From: Chryseobacterium sp. MA9
GTDB taxonomy: Bacteria > Bacteroidota > Bacteroidia > Flavobacteriales > Weeksellaceae
Length of the DNA: 64,000 bases
Direction of reading: 5' to 3'
NCBI RefSeq assembly: GCF_024399315.1
Contig: NZ_CP075170.1
Span: 1,736,001-1,800,000, forward strand
The first letter of the stretch is position 1. Every line of letters begins with the position of its first letter. Below the pieces are notes generated by a model. That model saw only the letters and a list, made by a program, of their open reading frames with translations. It was not told the DNA's origin and searched no databases. Below, piece after piece: positions 32,385-41,778 of the stretch. Both the position numbers and the translations under genes were made by a program.

Positions 32385-34817
32385 TTAGAATATCGCTGGA
32401 TATTTCTGGGGATTTGTTTCATTAAACATTGCGTAGATTTTTTCTACCATATCGTCTGTAGAAGGCTTACTGAAGTAGTCGCCATCACTTGCATAGGCAG
32501 GTCTGTGATCATTTGCAGAAATTGTCAACGGATCTGAATCCAGATATCTGAATGCTTTCTGTTTTTCAAGAATCTGCTGTAAAATAAATCCTGTAGTTCC
32601 ACCTTCCACGTCTTCATCAATCACTACTAATCTGTTTGTTTTCTTAACACTTTCAGCAATTTCATGAGATAAATCGAAAGGAATCAATGACTGAATGTCA
32701 ATTACTTCTGCAGAAATTCCCAATTTTTCCAATTCATTGGCTGCTTCCGTTACAATTCTCCATGTAGAACCGTAAGTAACCAAAGTAACGTCTTTTCCTT
32801 CTTTAGTTACCTCAATTTTCCCTACAGGAACAGTGAATTCACCCAAATTATCCGGTTGTTTTTCTTTTAATCTGTATCCGTTCAGACATTCTACAATGAT
32901 CGCAGGTTCGTCAGCCTGAAGCATTGTATTGTAGAATCCTGCTGCTTTCGTAAGGTTTCTAGGCACCAATACTAAAATACCTTTTGAAAGGTTAAGAATA
33001 CCCGCCATTGGAGAACCTGAATGCCAGATTCCTTCTAATCTGTGACCTCTTGTTCTGATGATCAATGGTGCTTTCTGACCTCCTTTAGTTCTGTAATGTA
33101 CTGTTGCCAGATCATCACTCATTCCCTGTAAACAGTATAGAACATAGTCTAAGTACTGGATTTCAGCGATTGGTCTTAAACCTCTCATGGCCATACCAAT
33201 ACCCTGTCCAAGAATGGTTGCTTCACGAATTCCTGTATCAGCGATACGTAAAGCACCATATTTTTCCTGCATTCCTTCCAATCCCTGGTTTACGTCCCCG
33301 ATGTTTCCGGTATCTTCACCAAAGATTAAGGTTTCAGGATATTTTTCAAAAATTTTGTCAAAGTTATTTCTGATCACTACTCTTCCATCTACATCTTCAG
33401 AGTTATCAGAATATACCGGCTTGATCTCCTGGATGTTTTCAGACTTCCACTCCGACTGAGAGTATAAGTGAGAAGAATAGTTGTCTTTTTCAACAGCAGC
33501 AACTTCATTATATTTCTGCATCAGCTGAGTTCTTTCTGCAGAGTTTGTACCTCTTGTTGCCAACAAAGCTTTTCTTACTAAATGGAAAACGTCCTTTTTA
33601 GCTTTTGAAACCAGTTTATTGAATTGAGAAATGTATGTTTCAACTTCAGCATTCTGATCTTTAAGGCTTTCAACTAAAGGTAAAATAGACTGAATAAGTT
33701 CAGAAATTGCTTTCTGATAGTTTTCCCAAGCGGTTTTTTGTCCTGCTTTTGCGATCTTTTTTGCTTCATCATCAATTGCTTCCAACTCTTCAGTAGTCGC
33801 AATTACTTCTTCTTTTCCTTCAATTTCGATAGAATAGTTCAGAATCCACTCTTTGAATTTCACTAATCCGTCAAACTCAGCTTCCCAAGCCAGACGTTCT
33901 TCATTTTTATATCTTTCATGAGATCCGGATGTAGAGTGTCCCTGAGGCTGAGTAACATCAATTACATGAACCACTACCGGTACACTTTCTGTTCTTGCAA
34001 AATGTTCTGCCTTAGCATATGCATCCAATAATGCAGGATAATCCCAAGCTTTTACCTGAATGATTTCACATCCCTGGTTCTCTCCTTCTTTTCTCTGGAA
34101 ACCGCTTAACATCTCACTGATGTCAGCTTTTGCTCTTTGATTTTTAGTAGGAACTGAAATTCCGTACCCATCATCCCAGATAGAAACAATCATAGGAACC
34201 TGAAGTGCACATGCCGCATTCAGCGTTTCCCAGAAATGACCTTCTGCTGTAGAAGCATCTCCAATTGTCCCGAAAGCTATTTCGTTTCCTTCTCTTGAGA
34301 ATTTTTCTGAACCTTCAAATTTTACACTTTTATAAATAGTAGACGCCTGAGCCAATCCCAATAATCTTGGCATCTGGCCGGCAGTAGGAGAAATATCAGA
34401 AGAGATATTTTTCTGAGCTGTCAAATCTTTCCAGCTTCCGTCTTCATTTAAACTTCTTGTTGCGAAATGCCCGTTCATCTGTCTTCCAGCTGAAGCAGGC
34501 TCTCTTTCCACGCTTGTATCTGCATACATCTGTGCAAAGAAACTTTCTACTGTTAAGGCATCTATTGCCAATGCAAAAGTCTGATCCCTGTAATATCCTG
34601 AACGGAAGTCTCCATTTCTGAAAACTTTCGCCATTGCAAGCTGAGGAAGTTCTTTTCCATCCCCAAAAATTCCGAATTTAGCTTTTCCTGTGAGTACTTC
34701 TCTTCTTCCGAGATAAGACATTTCACGAGAGATCCTTCCTAACTTATAGTCTCCAAGTATCTGATTTTTAAAATCTTGGAAGGATATTTGCTGTGTTTCA
34801 ATATAGGTTGTTTGCAT
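32385..34817 (-). CDS. Fused 2-oxoacid dehydrogenase E1 (alpha+beta), probably branched-chain
   Basis: 810 residues from ATG 34817 (MQTTYIETQQ). The N-terminal half is an E1-alpha TPP domain: RMSYLGRREV-like start, YYRDQTFAL, SGRQMNGHFATRS-type segment, and GDASTAEG...DDGYGIS in place of GDG...NNGYAIS. The C-terminal half (from about 470) is E1-beta with FGEDTGNIGDVNQGLEGMQEK, GIREATILGQGIGMAMRGLRPIAEIQYLDY and HSGSPMAGIL. Fused E1 of this kind is usual in Flavobacteriia and decarboxylates branched-chain 2-oxoacids. The E2 gene is not in the window; a stand-alone lpdA lies at 2.9 kb. It has its own terminator. Confidence 0.88.
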   Translation of the reverse strand: MQTTYIETQQISFQDFKNQILGDYKLGRISREMSYLGRREVLTGKAKFGIFGDGKELPQLAMAKVFRNGDFRSGYYRDQTFALAIDALTVESFFAQMYADTSVEREPASAGRQMNGHFATRSLNEDGSWKDLTAQKNISSDISPTAGQMPRLLGLAQASTIYKSVKFEGSEKFSREGNEIAFGTIGDASTAEGHFWETLNAACALQVPMIVSIWDDGYGISVPTKNQRAKADISEMLSGFQRKEGENQGCEIIQVKAWDYPALLDAYAKAEHFARTESVPVVVHVIDVTQPQGHSTSGSHERYKNEERLAWEAEFDGLVKFKEWILNYSIEIEGKEEVIATTEELEAIDDEAKKIAKAGQKTAWENYQKAISELIQSILPLVESLKDQNAEVETYISQFNKLVSKAKKDVFHLVRKALLATRGTNSAERTQLMQKYNEVAAVEKDNYSSHLYSQSEWKSENIQEIKPVYSDNSEDVDGRVVIRNNFDKIFEKYPETLIFGEDTGNIGDVNQGLEGMQEKYGALRIADTGIREATILGQGIGMAMRGLRPIAEIQYLDYVLYCLQGMSDDLATVHYRTKGGQKAPLIIRTRGHRLEGIWHSGSPMAGILNLSKGILVLVPRNLTKAAGFYNTMLQADEPAIIVECLNGYRLKEKQPDNLGEFTVPVGKIEVTKEGKDVTLVTYGSTWRIVTEAANELEKLGISAEVIDIQSLIPFDLSHEIAESVKKTNRLVVIDEDVEGGTTGFILQQILEKQKAFRYLDSDPLTISANDHRPAYASDGDYFSKPSTDDMVEKIYAMFNETNPQKYPAIF

Positions 34818-34954
34818 AGCTAAGTAAAAAAGTTTTTTATCTTCAAGTATTTTGCTAATATACACTTTTTAAATTAATTTTAATTTTTAATAATCTTTTT
34901 TAAAAATTTGATAATAAAAAAAATTGTGCTTTATTTTGAAAAAATTTGTAAAAG

Positions 34955-35248
34955 ATGGAAAAAAAGTCACCTCACATTTTGAATGCATCCAGCAATCTTT
35001 TAGGATTTTCATTGATCATTATTACCTCACTGAAAATCTCTAAGATCAGTCAGAGTACGTATTTGGACGAATTTGCAGGATTTGCAGGTATCCTTTTTGC
35101 TTGCAGCTGCTTCTTTTCATTTCTGGCTATCAGAACAAAAGCTGAAAAGCGGGAATACTCCTTTGAGAGCATTGCGGATTATTTATTTTTAATTGCTTTA
35201 TTTTGTATAGTTCTGGCTGTTATTATTGTAACAGTAAAAATAATCTGA
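34955..35248 (+). CDS. Small membrane protein of unknown function
   Basis: 97 residues with about three transmembrane helices (LLGFSLIIITSLKI, FAGFAGILFACSCFFSFLAI, YLFLIALFCIVLAVIIVTV) and a Lys/Glu-rich loop (RTKAEKREYSFESI). Family not recognised. It is divergent from the E1 gene and starts on its own; no clear partner lies in the same direction. Confidence 0.65.
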   Translation: MEKKSPHILNASSNLLGFSLIIITSLKISKISQSTYLDEFAGFAGILFACSCFFSFLAIRTKAEKREYSFESIADYLFLIALFCIVLAVIIVTVKII

Positions 35249-35380
35249 TTCCAAAAACACACACTCAATTATCATTATCCAATCAAAAAGCATAGATATT
35301 TATCGATAAACGATCATTTACATCATTCTGGTATATTATTTGAAATTAATTTTAATAATTATTTTTAAAAACACTAGAAG

Positions 35381-36190
35381 ATGACAAAAAAATTACTTAC
35401 CGTAGTTAAGGTCTTCGCCTTTTCTACACTTTACTTCGCACAGGTAGGAATAAATACCTCGAATCCTCAAACGACCCTTCATATTGATGGAGCCAAAGAC
35501 AATCCAACATCAGGAGTTCCTTCAGTAGTACAGCAAACTAATGATTTCGCAGTGACTAATACAGCTCAAGTAGGTATAGGAACTATTACTCCAACAGAAA
35601 AACTGGATGTAAGTTCAGGAAATGTACGTGTCCGAAATATTAATTCCAATATTGGAGTTGGCGGAACAGACAGAGTAGTGGTTGCAGATGCCAATGGTGT
35701 TCTGAAAACTATAGACTTTACAGCCTATTCATTATTCCATGCTCGTTTGGCTGCTGATCAGAATATCGGTAGTGCAGCTTCAATTGTGACATTAATGTTT
35801 GCCAGCCCAGTTGCTACTTCACCATTTTATTCTTATAACACTTCTTCAGGAGTTCTGACATTCAACCAGGCAGGTAATTATCTGGTGACGTTACAGGCAA
35901 GTTTTACAAATATTTCTGCAGGAGCGCAATTACTTTTAGGAATCAGACCGGTTCCGGACAGTAACTACCTGGGAAGGGGAAGCCATTATGCAGGAGCTTC
36001 AACTCCTACCCTAACAGCTTCAACAAGAATTGGTGAACTAATGAATTATACAACTGTAATTGTAGTGCCTACGGCTGGTTATCAGATTCGTTTTACAGCA
36101 GCTCCCAATCAAGCATGCACTATTTTATCAACGGAGATGGGACCTACAGGAAATGGAAATGTAACCAATGTAACGGTACAGAAAATATAA
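35381..36190 (+). CDS. Secreted VGINT-type protein with a C1q/TNF-like C-terminal domain
   Basis: 269 residues with a signal peptide ([21 protein letters not shown]). The fibre-like motif appears twice: [16 protein letters not shown] and [17 protein letters not shown]. The C-terminal half (about 130-265) has jelly-roll features: [33 protein letters not shown], and a [17 protein letters not shown] strand pair, as in C1q-like domains. A distant relative of the protein at 5483. Likely a secreted trimeric fibre or binding protein. A very strong palindromic terminator follows. Confidence 0.72.
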   Translation: MTKKLLTVVKVFAFSTLYFAQVGINTSNPQTTLHIDGAKDNPTSGVPSVVQQTNDFAVTNTAQVGIGTITPTEKLDVSSGNVRVRNINSNIGVGGTDRVVVADANGVLKTIDFTAYSLFHARLAADQNIGSAASIVTLMFASPVATSPFYSYNTSSGVLTFNQAGNYLVTLQASFTNISAGAQLLLGIRPVPDSNYLGRGSHYAGASTPTLTASTRIGELMNYTTVIVVPTAGYQIRFTAAPNQACTILSTEMGPTGNGNVTNVTVQKI

Positions 36191-36206
36191 ACAGGAAAAC
36201 ATTGAT

Positions 36207-36245
36207 AAAAGGTTTCGGCGCACCTGAGGTGCGCCGAAACCTTTT
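36207..36245. terminator. 19-bp perfect palindrome, bidirectional terminator
   Basis: AAAAGGTTTCGGCGCACCT and its exact complement around a single G, between convergent genes. GC-rich core with A/T tails on both sides. Confidence 0.9.
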
Positions 36246-36262
36246 TATTTATTAATATTTTT

Positions 36263-37240
36263 TTAAAACTTTCTTTCAATTACATAATCCAGCATACTAT
36301 GTAACGATTTCCTTGCTTCAGAATCCGGGAACTCATTCAGAAGATCTTTTGCTTTCTGCTGGAAATCTTTCATTACCGTAATGGCATATTCCAATCCACC
36401 GGAACTTTTAACAAATTCTATAAGCTCTTTTACACGTTTGGGGTTATTGTTATAACGTTTTATGGTATCGAAATAGTACTTTCTATTCTTCTCATCAGCT
36501 ATTTTCAGGGTATGAATTAAAGGCAGAGTCATTTTCTGCTCTTTAATATCAATTCCTACGGGTTTTCCGATCACATTTGAACTTAAATAATCGAAAAGGT
36601 CATCTTTAATCTGAAATGCCATTCCTGTAAAGGTTCCGAAATCCATCATTTTCTTAGCCAGAACTTCGTCTGCATTGTTGGAAAGAACTCCTATTTCACA
36701 GCAGGCAGCAATAAGAGTAGCTGTTTTCTGGCGAATAATTTCATAATAAACATCTTCAGTAATATCCAGTTTTCTCGCTTTTTCCAGCTGAAGAAGTTCT
36801 CCTTCTGACATTTCGCGGATCGTTCTGGAAATTACCCCAAGCAGGTCATAATCTTTATGGTCTGTAGATAATAATACGGATTTTGACAAAAGATAATCCC
36901 CTACCAAAACTGCAATTTTATTCTTCCATAAAGCATTGATTGAAAAAAAATTACGACGTTTAAAACTTTCATCTACAACATCATCATGTACAAGAGTTGC
37001 AGTATGAATCAGTTCGATCATAGACGCACCTCGGTACGTTTTTTCAGTCACTTCACCCACCAGTTTGGCACAGAGAAATACAAACATCGGGCGCATCTGC
37101 TTTCCTTTAGTGGTAACAATAAAACGGGTTACTTTATCTAATAAAGCTACTTTACTCTGCATTGATTCATAAAACTTCTGTTCAAAAAGTTTCATTTCAT
37201 CATTGATCGGTCGTTTAATCTCTTCTACAATGTTTGCCAC
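36263..37240 (-). CDS. Polyprenyl diphosphate synthase
   Basis: 325 residues, trans-isoprenyl-diphosphate synthase fold. The first aspartate-rich motif is DDVVD at 86-90 (LVHDDVVDESFKRR) and the second QIKDDLFDY at about 215; GKQMRP near residue 45 binds diphosphate. Enzymes of this type build the isoprenoid side chain of menaquinone, the quinone of Bacteroidota. It is monocistronic, with a TATCTTTG box 37 bp upstream. Confidence 0.93.
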   Translation of the reverse strand: MANIVEEIKRPINDEMKLFEQKFYESMQSKVALLDKVTRFIVTTKGKQMRPMFVFLCAKLVGEVTEKTYRGASMIELIHTATLVHDDVVDESFKRRNFFSINALWKNKIAVLVGDYLLSKSVLLSTDHKDYDLLGVISRTIREMSEGELLQLEKARKLDITEDVYYEIIRQKTATLIAACCEIGVLSNNADEVLAKKMMDFGTFTGMAFQIKDDLFDYLSSNVIGKPVGIDIKEQKMTLPLIHTLKIADEKNRKYYFDTIKRYNNNPKRVKELIEFVKSSGGLEYAITVMKDFQQKAKDLLNEFPDSEARKSLHSMLDYVIERKF

Positions 37241-37276
37241 AATCTGCGATGCTGGGTGAATAATTATTAATTCTCA

Positions 37277-37284
37277 CAAAGATA
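37277..37284 (-). promoter_or_regulatory. -7 box (TATCTTTG) of the prenyl synthase gene
   Basis: Reverse-strand TATCTTTG matches TAnnTTTG; the best TTG is 23 nt upstream (37310-37308), a little far. Confidence 0.5.
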
Positions 37285-37311
37285 ATTTTTTTCGCTCAAT
37301 TTTAAGACAAA

Positions 37312-38220
37312 TTAATCTTTGAGTTGATCTTTAGGGATAAAATAAAAAGAGGGTTTTGTAGTTCCCAATGGAGAATTGAATTTTTCACCGGAAATATAAA
37401 TTCCCTTTTCATCTACACTTATTCCTTCAATCTGAGCTAATGAAAAAGCTGTTCCCAAATAATAGTGTTTTGGAGTTTGCTTGAAAAATATTCCGGGCTC
37501 AGTTTCGGTAAAGATATCTAAAAAGACTTCCGTTTTTTTGGTATATCCCACCAGATAAAGCTTTTTATCAAAATAGGAAGCATCTGTAACTACAAAGCCT
37601 GTTTTATAAACTTCGATCTTTTCTGCTTTTTGCAGTTCTGAAATTTCAGGATCTACAATATAATGAGAAGTTGCTTTTGAAGCCCATTCCTTAGTAAAGA
37701 TATGCAGCTTTCCATTCAAATAGATCATGGCTTCTGCATCGAAGTCGTTCTTTGTATTTTTAGAAATAAATTTAGTTTGTTCGGGATAATAAAAAAGAAT
37801 TTCCGATCCATCTAAAGCTCTTTCCGAACCAGGCATCTTATCAACAAGAGCTGTATCAAGACGTCCGAAAGGAACTTTATAGATCATAAGATTTTTTCTT
37901 GTTCCTGCATTATTTCCAAAATCTCCGATATAGAAATTTTCGCCGTCATTAGCCAAAGCTTCCCAATCATTATTAATCAAATTGGTTTTCAGTGTTCGGA
38001 TAATTTCACCATTATTTTTATCAATTTCAAAAAGCTCGGCAGGATTTCCACTATCATTGAAGGTATATAATTTTCCGTTTAAAATATCCAGTCCTGAGGT
38101 TTCTTCAATCTTATCATTCAGATAATTAACTCTATGTTTTTTAATTTTCAGAAAGTCGGTCTGCTGGGAAAATGCAGATTGAGTAATGATGAAGGCAACA
38201 ATCAGAAGGGATTTTTTCAT
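37312..38220 (-). CDS. Secreted beta-propeller-like protein
   Basis: 302 residues from ATG 38220, chosen because MKKSLLIVAFIITQSAFSQ is a clear signal peptide; reading further upstream runs into low-complexity repeat sequence. The body repeats short strand patterns (LNGKLYTFNDSGNPAELFEID, WEALANDGENFYIGDFGNN, KLHIFTKEW, KLYLVGYTK, GIYISGEKF) typical of a propeller, similar in style to SdiA-regulated or phytase-like esterase repeats. No catalytic motif is clear. It is probably periplasmic; function unknown. Confidence 0.72.
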   Translation of the reverse strand: MKKSLLIVAFIITQSAFSQQTDFLKIKKHRVNYLNDKIEETSGLDILNGKLYTFNDSGNPAELFEIDKNNGEIIRTLKTNLINNDWEALANDGENFYIGDFGNNAGTRKNLMIYKVPFGRLDTALVDKMPGSERALDGSEILFYYPEQTKFISKNTKNDFDAEAMIYLNGKLHIFTKEWASKATSHYIVDPEISELQKAEKIEVYKTGFVVTDASYFDKKLYLVGYTKKTEVFLDIFTETEPGIFFKQTPKHYYLGTAFSLAQIEGISVDEKGIYISGEKFNSPLGTTKPSFYFIPKDQLKD

Positions 38221-38240
38221 AAGACAAAAGTAGGGTTTTA

Positions 38241-38312
38241 TTCTGAGCTGGTGAGTTGGAGATGTGAGGTTCGGGATTCGGGTTGGAGAGTTTGAGAGTT
38301 TGAGATAGTTCA
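38241..38312. repeat. Degenerate GAGTTTGAG-type repeat
   Basis: Units such as GAGTTGGAGATGTGAG, TTCGGGATTCGGG and GAGTTTGAGAGTTTGAG in a row, between the signal-peptide start of the 38220 gene and the sterol-desaturase gene. Same family as 44835-44882, 48393-48475 and 61762-61835. Confidence 0.6.
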
Positions 38313-38362
38313 AATTGCAAATTGCTTTGCTCTTTTTACTTTTGTTATCTTCTTAATACAGA

Positions 38363-38386
38363 AAAACGGACTAAATAGCCCGTTTC
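38363..38386 (-). terminator. Terminator of the sterol-desaturase gene
   Basis: Reverse-strand AAACGGGCTATTTAGTCCGTTTTTC: a short GC stem with a T-run. Confidence 0.65.
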
Positions 38387-38418
38387 CCCTTAGATTTCTA
38401 TTGATTTTAAAAACAGTT

Positions 38419-39369
38419 TTAAGCAGTTTTCTGCTCTTCCTGAGTTTGCTGTTGTTCTTTCTTTTTTGCCTGTTTTGCAAAATATTCTTTTTGGTATTGC
38501 CTTACCGTTTTTCCGGTTCCGTCATGTCTCCACCCCGGTGAATTGAAAATATAATTGATTCTGTCTGTAAATTTTAATCCGGGCTGCTTAAGATCTTTCC
38601 AGATTTTTCTCCATTCATAAAAAAGAACCGTATCTGGTCTGTTATCCGGCATTTTAGGATAGATTCCATACTTTACGGGAATATTAGGGTCTTCCTTTTG
38701 AAAAGTTCCAAATATTTTGTCCCAAATGATCAGACACATTCCCATGTTCTTATCCAGATATTTTACATTGCATGCATGATGAACACGGTGATGAGAAGGA
38801 GTGACAAGAATATATTCCAAAAATCCCATACTCTTCACAGTCTGTGTATGAACCCACGTTCCATATACCTGACCAATGGCGTAAGCCACCATAATATGCC
38901 ATGGATTGAATCCTAAAAATGCAAGCGGTGAAAAATATAAATATCTGTAAAGCGGCTGTAATACGGGACTTCTGAATCCTGTTGTAAGGTTAAAATATTC
39001 TGAACTGTGGTGTGTAATATGAACCGCCCAAAATGCTCTGGAACGGTGGTCTACATAATGCAGTACATAATAAGCAAAATCTGTGATTATAAAACAAGCC
39101 AGCAGATACCATACACTAAGATCCCATGAAAAAAGTCTGTGATTGTAGAAGAAAAACATAACCCCCATGGCAAATGCTTTCATGATAAGGTCTAGACCAA
39201 AATTCATCAATGCCAGATAAATATTTGTAGCAAGATCTTTCCCACTATATAGCTTAGCCTCTGAAACGTGGCTGTAAATCATTTCAGCTAAAATAACAGT
39301 TGCATGCAACGGGATAGCCCATGCATACACATTTTCCAGCCCATCCTCGCTCATAAGAAAATCCATCAT
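38419..39369 (-). CDS. Sterol desaturase / fatty-acid hydroxylase superfamily membrane enzyme
   Basis: 316 residues from ATG 39369 (the frame extends one GTG further up). Several membrane segments with the di-iron histidine boxes: HYVDH, HITHH shortly after it (AVHITHHSSEYFN) and HRVHH (SHHRVHHACN). The family hydroxylates or desaturates lipids; in bacteria substrates include fatty acids, sphingolipids and carotenoids. The C-terminal tail is Lys/Gln-rich (KKKEQQQTQEEQKTA). It is monocistronic with a TACCTTTG box upstream. Confidence 0.88.
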   Translation of the reverse strand: MMDFLMSEDGLENVYAWAIPLHATVILAEMIYSHVSEAKLYSGKDLATNIYLALMNFGLDLIMKAFAMGVMFFFYNHRLFSWDLSVWYLLACFIITDFAYYVLHYVDHRSRAFWAVHITHHSSEYFNLTTGFRSPVLQPLYRYLYFSPLAFLGFNPWHIMVAYAIGQVYGTWVHTQTVKSMGFLEYILVTPSHHRVHHACNVKYLDKNMGMCLIIWDKIFGTFQKEDPNIPVKYGIYPKMPDNRPDTVLFYEWRKIWKDLKQPGLKFTDRINYIFNSPGWRHDGTGKTVRQYQKEYFAKQAKKKEQQQTQEEQKTA

Positions 39370-39385
39370 CACAAAATAATTTGTG

Positions 39386-39393
39386 CAAAGGTA
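39386..39393 (-). promoter_or_regulatory. -7 box (TACCTTTG)
   Basis: Reverse-strand TACCTTTG, 16 bp before the sterol-desaturase start; no good TTG upstream. Confidence 0.45.
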
Positions 39394-39441
39394 GGATTTT
39401 AACCTTTTTTTAAGGAAGTTTTGATTTTTTTTAAGGAAATT

Positions 39442-40476
39442 TTAATCCGTAGCTTTATTGGCCAATTGCCCGCAAGCTGCATCAATATCACCTCCACGGC
39501 TTCTTCTGACCATTACGGTAATACCTGCATTTTCAAGCTGACGGATGTAGTTTTCTTCCGCCTGTTTGTTACATTGGTCATACTTACCGTCACCAATCGG
39601 GTTGTATTGAATAAGGTTTACTTTTGAAGGAACCTGTTTGCAGTATCTGATTAAAGCTTTAATATCTTCATCTCCGTCATTGATTCCTTTCCATACACAA
39701 TATTCAAAAGTAATGACAGAACCTGTCTTTTGATACCAGTACTGAAGAGACTCCATAATATCTGTCAACGGGAATTTATCAGAGAAAGGCATGATCTCGT
39801 TACGCTTAGATTCTATAGCGGAGTGAAGGGATAAAGCCAGTTTCACACGCAATTCGTCATCAGCAAGCATTTTGATCATCTTTGGAATACCGGATGTAGA
39901 AACGGTAATTCTTCTTGGAGACATTCCCAATCCTTCCGGCTGGGTAATTTTTCTGATGGCCTCCACTACATTTTTGTAATTCATCATCGGCTCTCCCATT
40001 CCCATAAATACGATATTGGAAAGCGGTCTCTCGAAGTACATTCTACTCTGGCTGTCAATCAGGGCTACCTGATCTACAATTTCAGCTACTTCAAGGTTTC
40101 TCATCCTTTTCAGTTTTGCTGTAGCACAGAATTCGCAGTTTAATGAGCATCCTACCTGCGAAGATACACAGGCTGTAGTTCTTGTTTCTGTAGGAATAAG
40201 AACAGATTCCACCATCAGTCCGTCATGAAGTTTCACTCCGTTTTTGATAGTTCCGTCAGTGCTTTTTTGAAGAAGGTCTACGGAAACAGGGTTGATTGTA
40301 TATTCTTCGGCAATTCTTTCACGAAGCGATTTCGAAAGATTCGTCATTTCATCTATCGAATGGAGGTTTTTACTCCATAGCCAGTCATAGACCTGTTTCG
40401 CACGAAACGGTTTTTCTCCTAAAGACTCAAAGTAATCTTTAAGCTGGTCCAGTGATAATATGCGGATATCTTTCAT
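39442..40476 (-). CDS. rlmN: 23S rRNA / tRNA adenine-C2 methyltransferase RlmN
   Basis: 344 residues from ATG 40476 (MKDIRILSLDQL), preferred over the upstream codon 40533, which lies in repeat sequence. It is a radical-SAM enzyme: the iron-sulfur motif CSLNCEFC (Cys110, Cys114, Cys117) and the resolving Cys in DIDAACGQLAN near the C-terminus are present. It methylates C2 of A2503 in 23S rRNA and A37 of some tRNAs. It follows queA in the same direction, with a 77-bp gap of degenerate repeats between the genes. Confidence 0.96.
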   Translation of the reverse strand: MKDIRILSLDQLKDYFESLGEKPFRAKQVYDWLWSKNLHSIDEMTNLSKSLRERIAEEYTINPVSVDLLQKSTDGTIKNGVKLHDGLMVESVLIPTETRTTACVSSQVGCSLNCEFCATAKLKRMRNLEVAEIVDQVALIDSQSRMYFERPLSNIVFMGMGEPMMNYKNVVEAIRKITQPEGLGMSPRRITVSTSGIPKMIKMLADDELRVKLALSLHSAIESKRNEIMPFSDKFPLTDIMESLQYWYQKTGSVITFEYCVWKGINDGDEDIKALIRYCKQVPSKVNLIQYNPIGDGKYDQCNKQAEENYIRQLENAGITVMVRRSRGGDIDAACGQLANKATD

Positions 40477-40482
40477 TTCAGG

Positions 40483-40553
40483 TAGATAGGTTGCAGATTG
40501 TAGGCTGTAGGTTGCAGATGCTAGTATCTGCAACCTATTACCTATTATCTTTT
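40483..40553. repeat. Degenerate GTAGGTTGCAGAT repeat
   Basis: GGTAGATAGGTTGCAGATTGTAG-type units: GGTTGCAGATTGTAGGCTG and GTAGGTTGCAGATGCTAG, then CATCTGCAACCTATT-like inverted copies (ATCTGCAACCTATTACCTATT). It fills the queA-rlmN gap and could form a hairpin. Confidence 0.6.
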
Positions 40554-41603
40554 TTATAGGATTAACATTGCGTCACCGTAAGAATAGAATTTATACTTTT
40601 CTTTTACGGCTTCTTCATAAGCTTGCATTACGAAATCTTTTCCAGCAAACGCAGCAATCATCATAAGCAGTGTAGACTTCGGCGTGTGGAAGTTTGTGAT
40701 CATTGAAGTAGCTACTCCGAAATCGTGAGGCGGATAAATGAATTTATTTGTCCATCCGTTGAAAGCAGAAATCTTTTTGTTTGAAGAAACAGATGTTTCC
40801 AGAGCTCTCATTGTTGTAGTACCTACCGCACAAACTCTTCTGTGAGATTCTACCGCTCTATTGATAAGGTCAGCATTTTTCTCATCAATGATAATCTCTT
40901 CAGATTCCATTTTGTGCTTAGAAAGATCTTCTACCTCAATCGGGTTGAATGTTCCCAATCCTACGTGAAGTGTTACTTCAGCAAAATTGATTCCTTTGAT
41001 CTCCAATCTCTTCATCAAATGTTTAGAGAAGTGAAGACCTGCAGTAGGTGCAGCAACAGCTCCTTCTATTTTAGCATAGATAGTCTGGTATCTTTCTGCA
41101 TCTTCCGGCTCTACTGCTCTTTTGATATACTTTGGAAGTGGAGTTTCTCCCAATTCTTTTAATTTCGTTCTGAATTCGTCGTAAGAACCGTCGAATAAGA
41201 ATCTTAACGTTCTTCCTCTTGAAGTAGTGTTATCAATAACTTCCGCTACCAAAGATTCATCTTCAGTAAAGAATAGTTTGTTACCAATTCTGATTTTTCT
41301 TGCCGGATCTACCAAAACATCCCAAACTCTGGTTTCTTTATCAAGTTCTCTTAATAAGAAAACTTCAATTTTCGCACCTGTTTTTTCTTTATTTCCGTAA
41401 AGACGAGCAGGGAAAACTTTAGTATTATTGAAGATAAACAAATCATCCTCATCAAAATAATCCACTACATCCTTGAATAACTTGTGCTCAATAGTTTGTG
41501 TTTTTCTATCAAGTACCATTAATCTAGCCTCGTCTCTGTGCTCTGATGGGTGTTCTGCTAATAATTCCGCAGGAAGATCAAAATTAAAATCTGATGTTTT
41601 CAT
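40554..41603 (-). CDS. queA: S-adenosylmethionine:tRNA ribosyltransferase-isomerase QueA
   Basis: 349 residues, full length. Family hallmarks are the start [26 protein letters not shown] in two parts, [26 protein letters not shown], the [13 protein letters not shown] motif and the end [16 protein letters not shown]. It transfers the ribosyl part of SAM to 7-aminomethyl-7-deazaguanine at the tRNA wobble position to make epoxyqueuosine. It has a strong promoter (TTG-N21-TATATTTG) and is followed by rlmN, another translation-fidelity modification enzyme. Confidence 0.97.
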   Translation of the reverse strand: MKTSDFNFDLPAELLAEHPSEHRDEARLMVLDRKTQTIEHKLFKDVVDYFDEDDLFIFNNTKVFPARLYGNKEKTGAKIEVFLLRELDKETRVWDVLVDPARKIRIGNKLFFTEDESLVAEVIDNTTSRGRTLRFLFDGSYDEFRTKLKELGETPLPKYIKRAVEPEDAERYQTIYAKIEGAVAAPTAGLHFSKHLMKRLEIKGINFAEVTLHVGLGTFNPIEVEDLSKHKMESEEIIIDEKNADLINRAVESHRRVCAVGTTTMRALETSVSSNKKISAFNGWTNKFIYPPHDFGVATSMITNFHTPKSTLLMMIAAFAGKDFVMQAYEEAVKEKYKFYSYGDAMLIL

Positions 41604-41658
41604 TTTTTAAATTACGGTTTAAAAATTATTGAAATTACAAGGTGTAATTTTCGGAGTG

Positions 41659-41690
41659 CAAATATACGACATTGAATACCCCTTTGTCAA
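41659..41690 (-). promoter_or_regulatory. queA promoter
   Basis: Reverse strand: TTG (41690-41688, within TTGACA), 21 nt, TATATTTG (41666-41659), 55 bp before the ATG. It fits both Bacteroidota and general sigma70 consensus. Confidence 0.7.
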
Positions 41691-41752
41691 GTATTATTTA
41701 CAATGAAATATAAAACCGTGATTTTACGGGGAGTTTTAAACTTAAAAAGTTC

Positions 41753-41760
41753 TACTTTTG
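41753..41760 (+). promoter_or_regulatory. -7 box (TACTTTTG)
   Basis: TACTTTTG matches TAnnTTTG, 18 bp before ATG 41779; no TTG at the expected place. Confidence 0.4.
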
Positions 41761-41778
41761 GGAAAATTAAAATTCAGC

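Noticed and set aside
38241..38312. CRISPR-like array
   Set aside because: Units are short, degenerate and without regular spacers; no cas genes in the window.
38221..38313. 31-residue N-terminal extension of the propeller-like protein
   Set aside because: It is encoded by degenerate repeat DNA, and a proper signal peptide starts at 38220.
40477..40533. 19-residue N-terminal extension of RlmN
   Set aside because: Encoded by the GGTTGCAGAT repeat tract; the family start fits ATG 40476.
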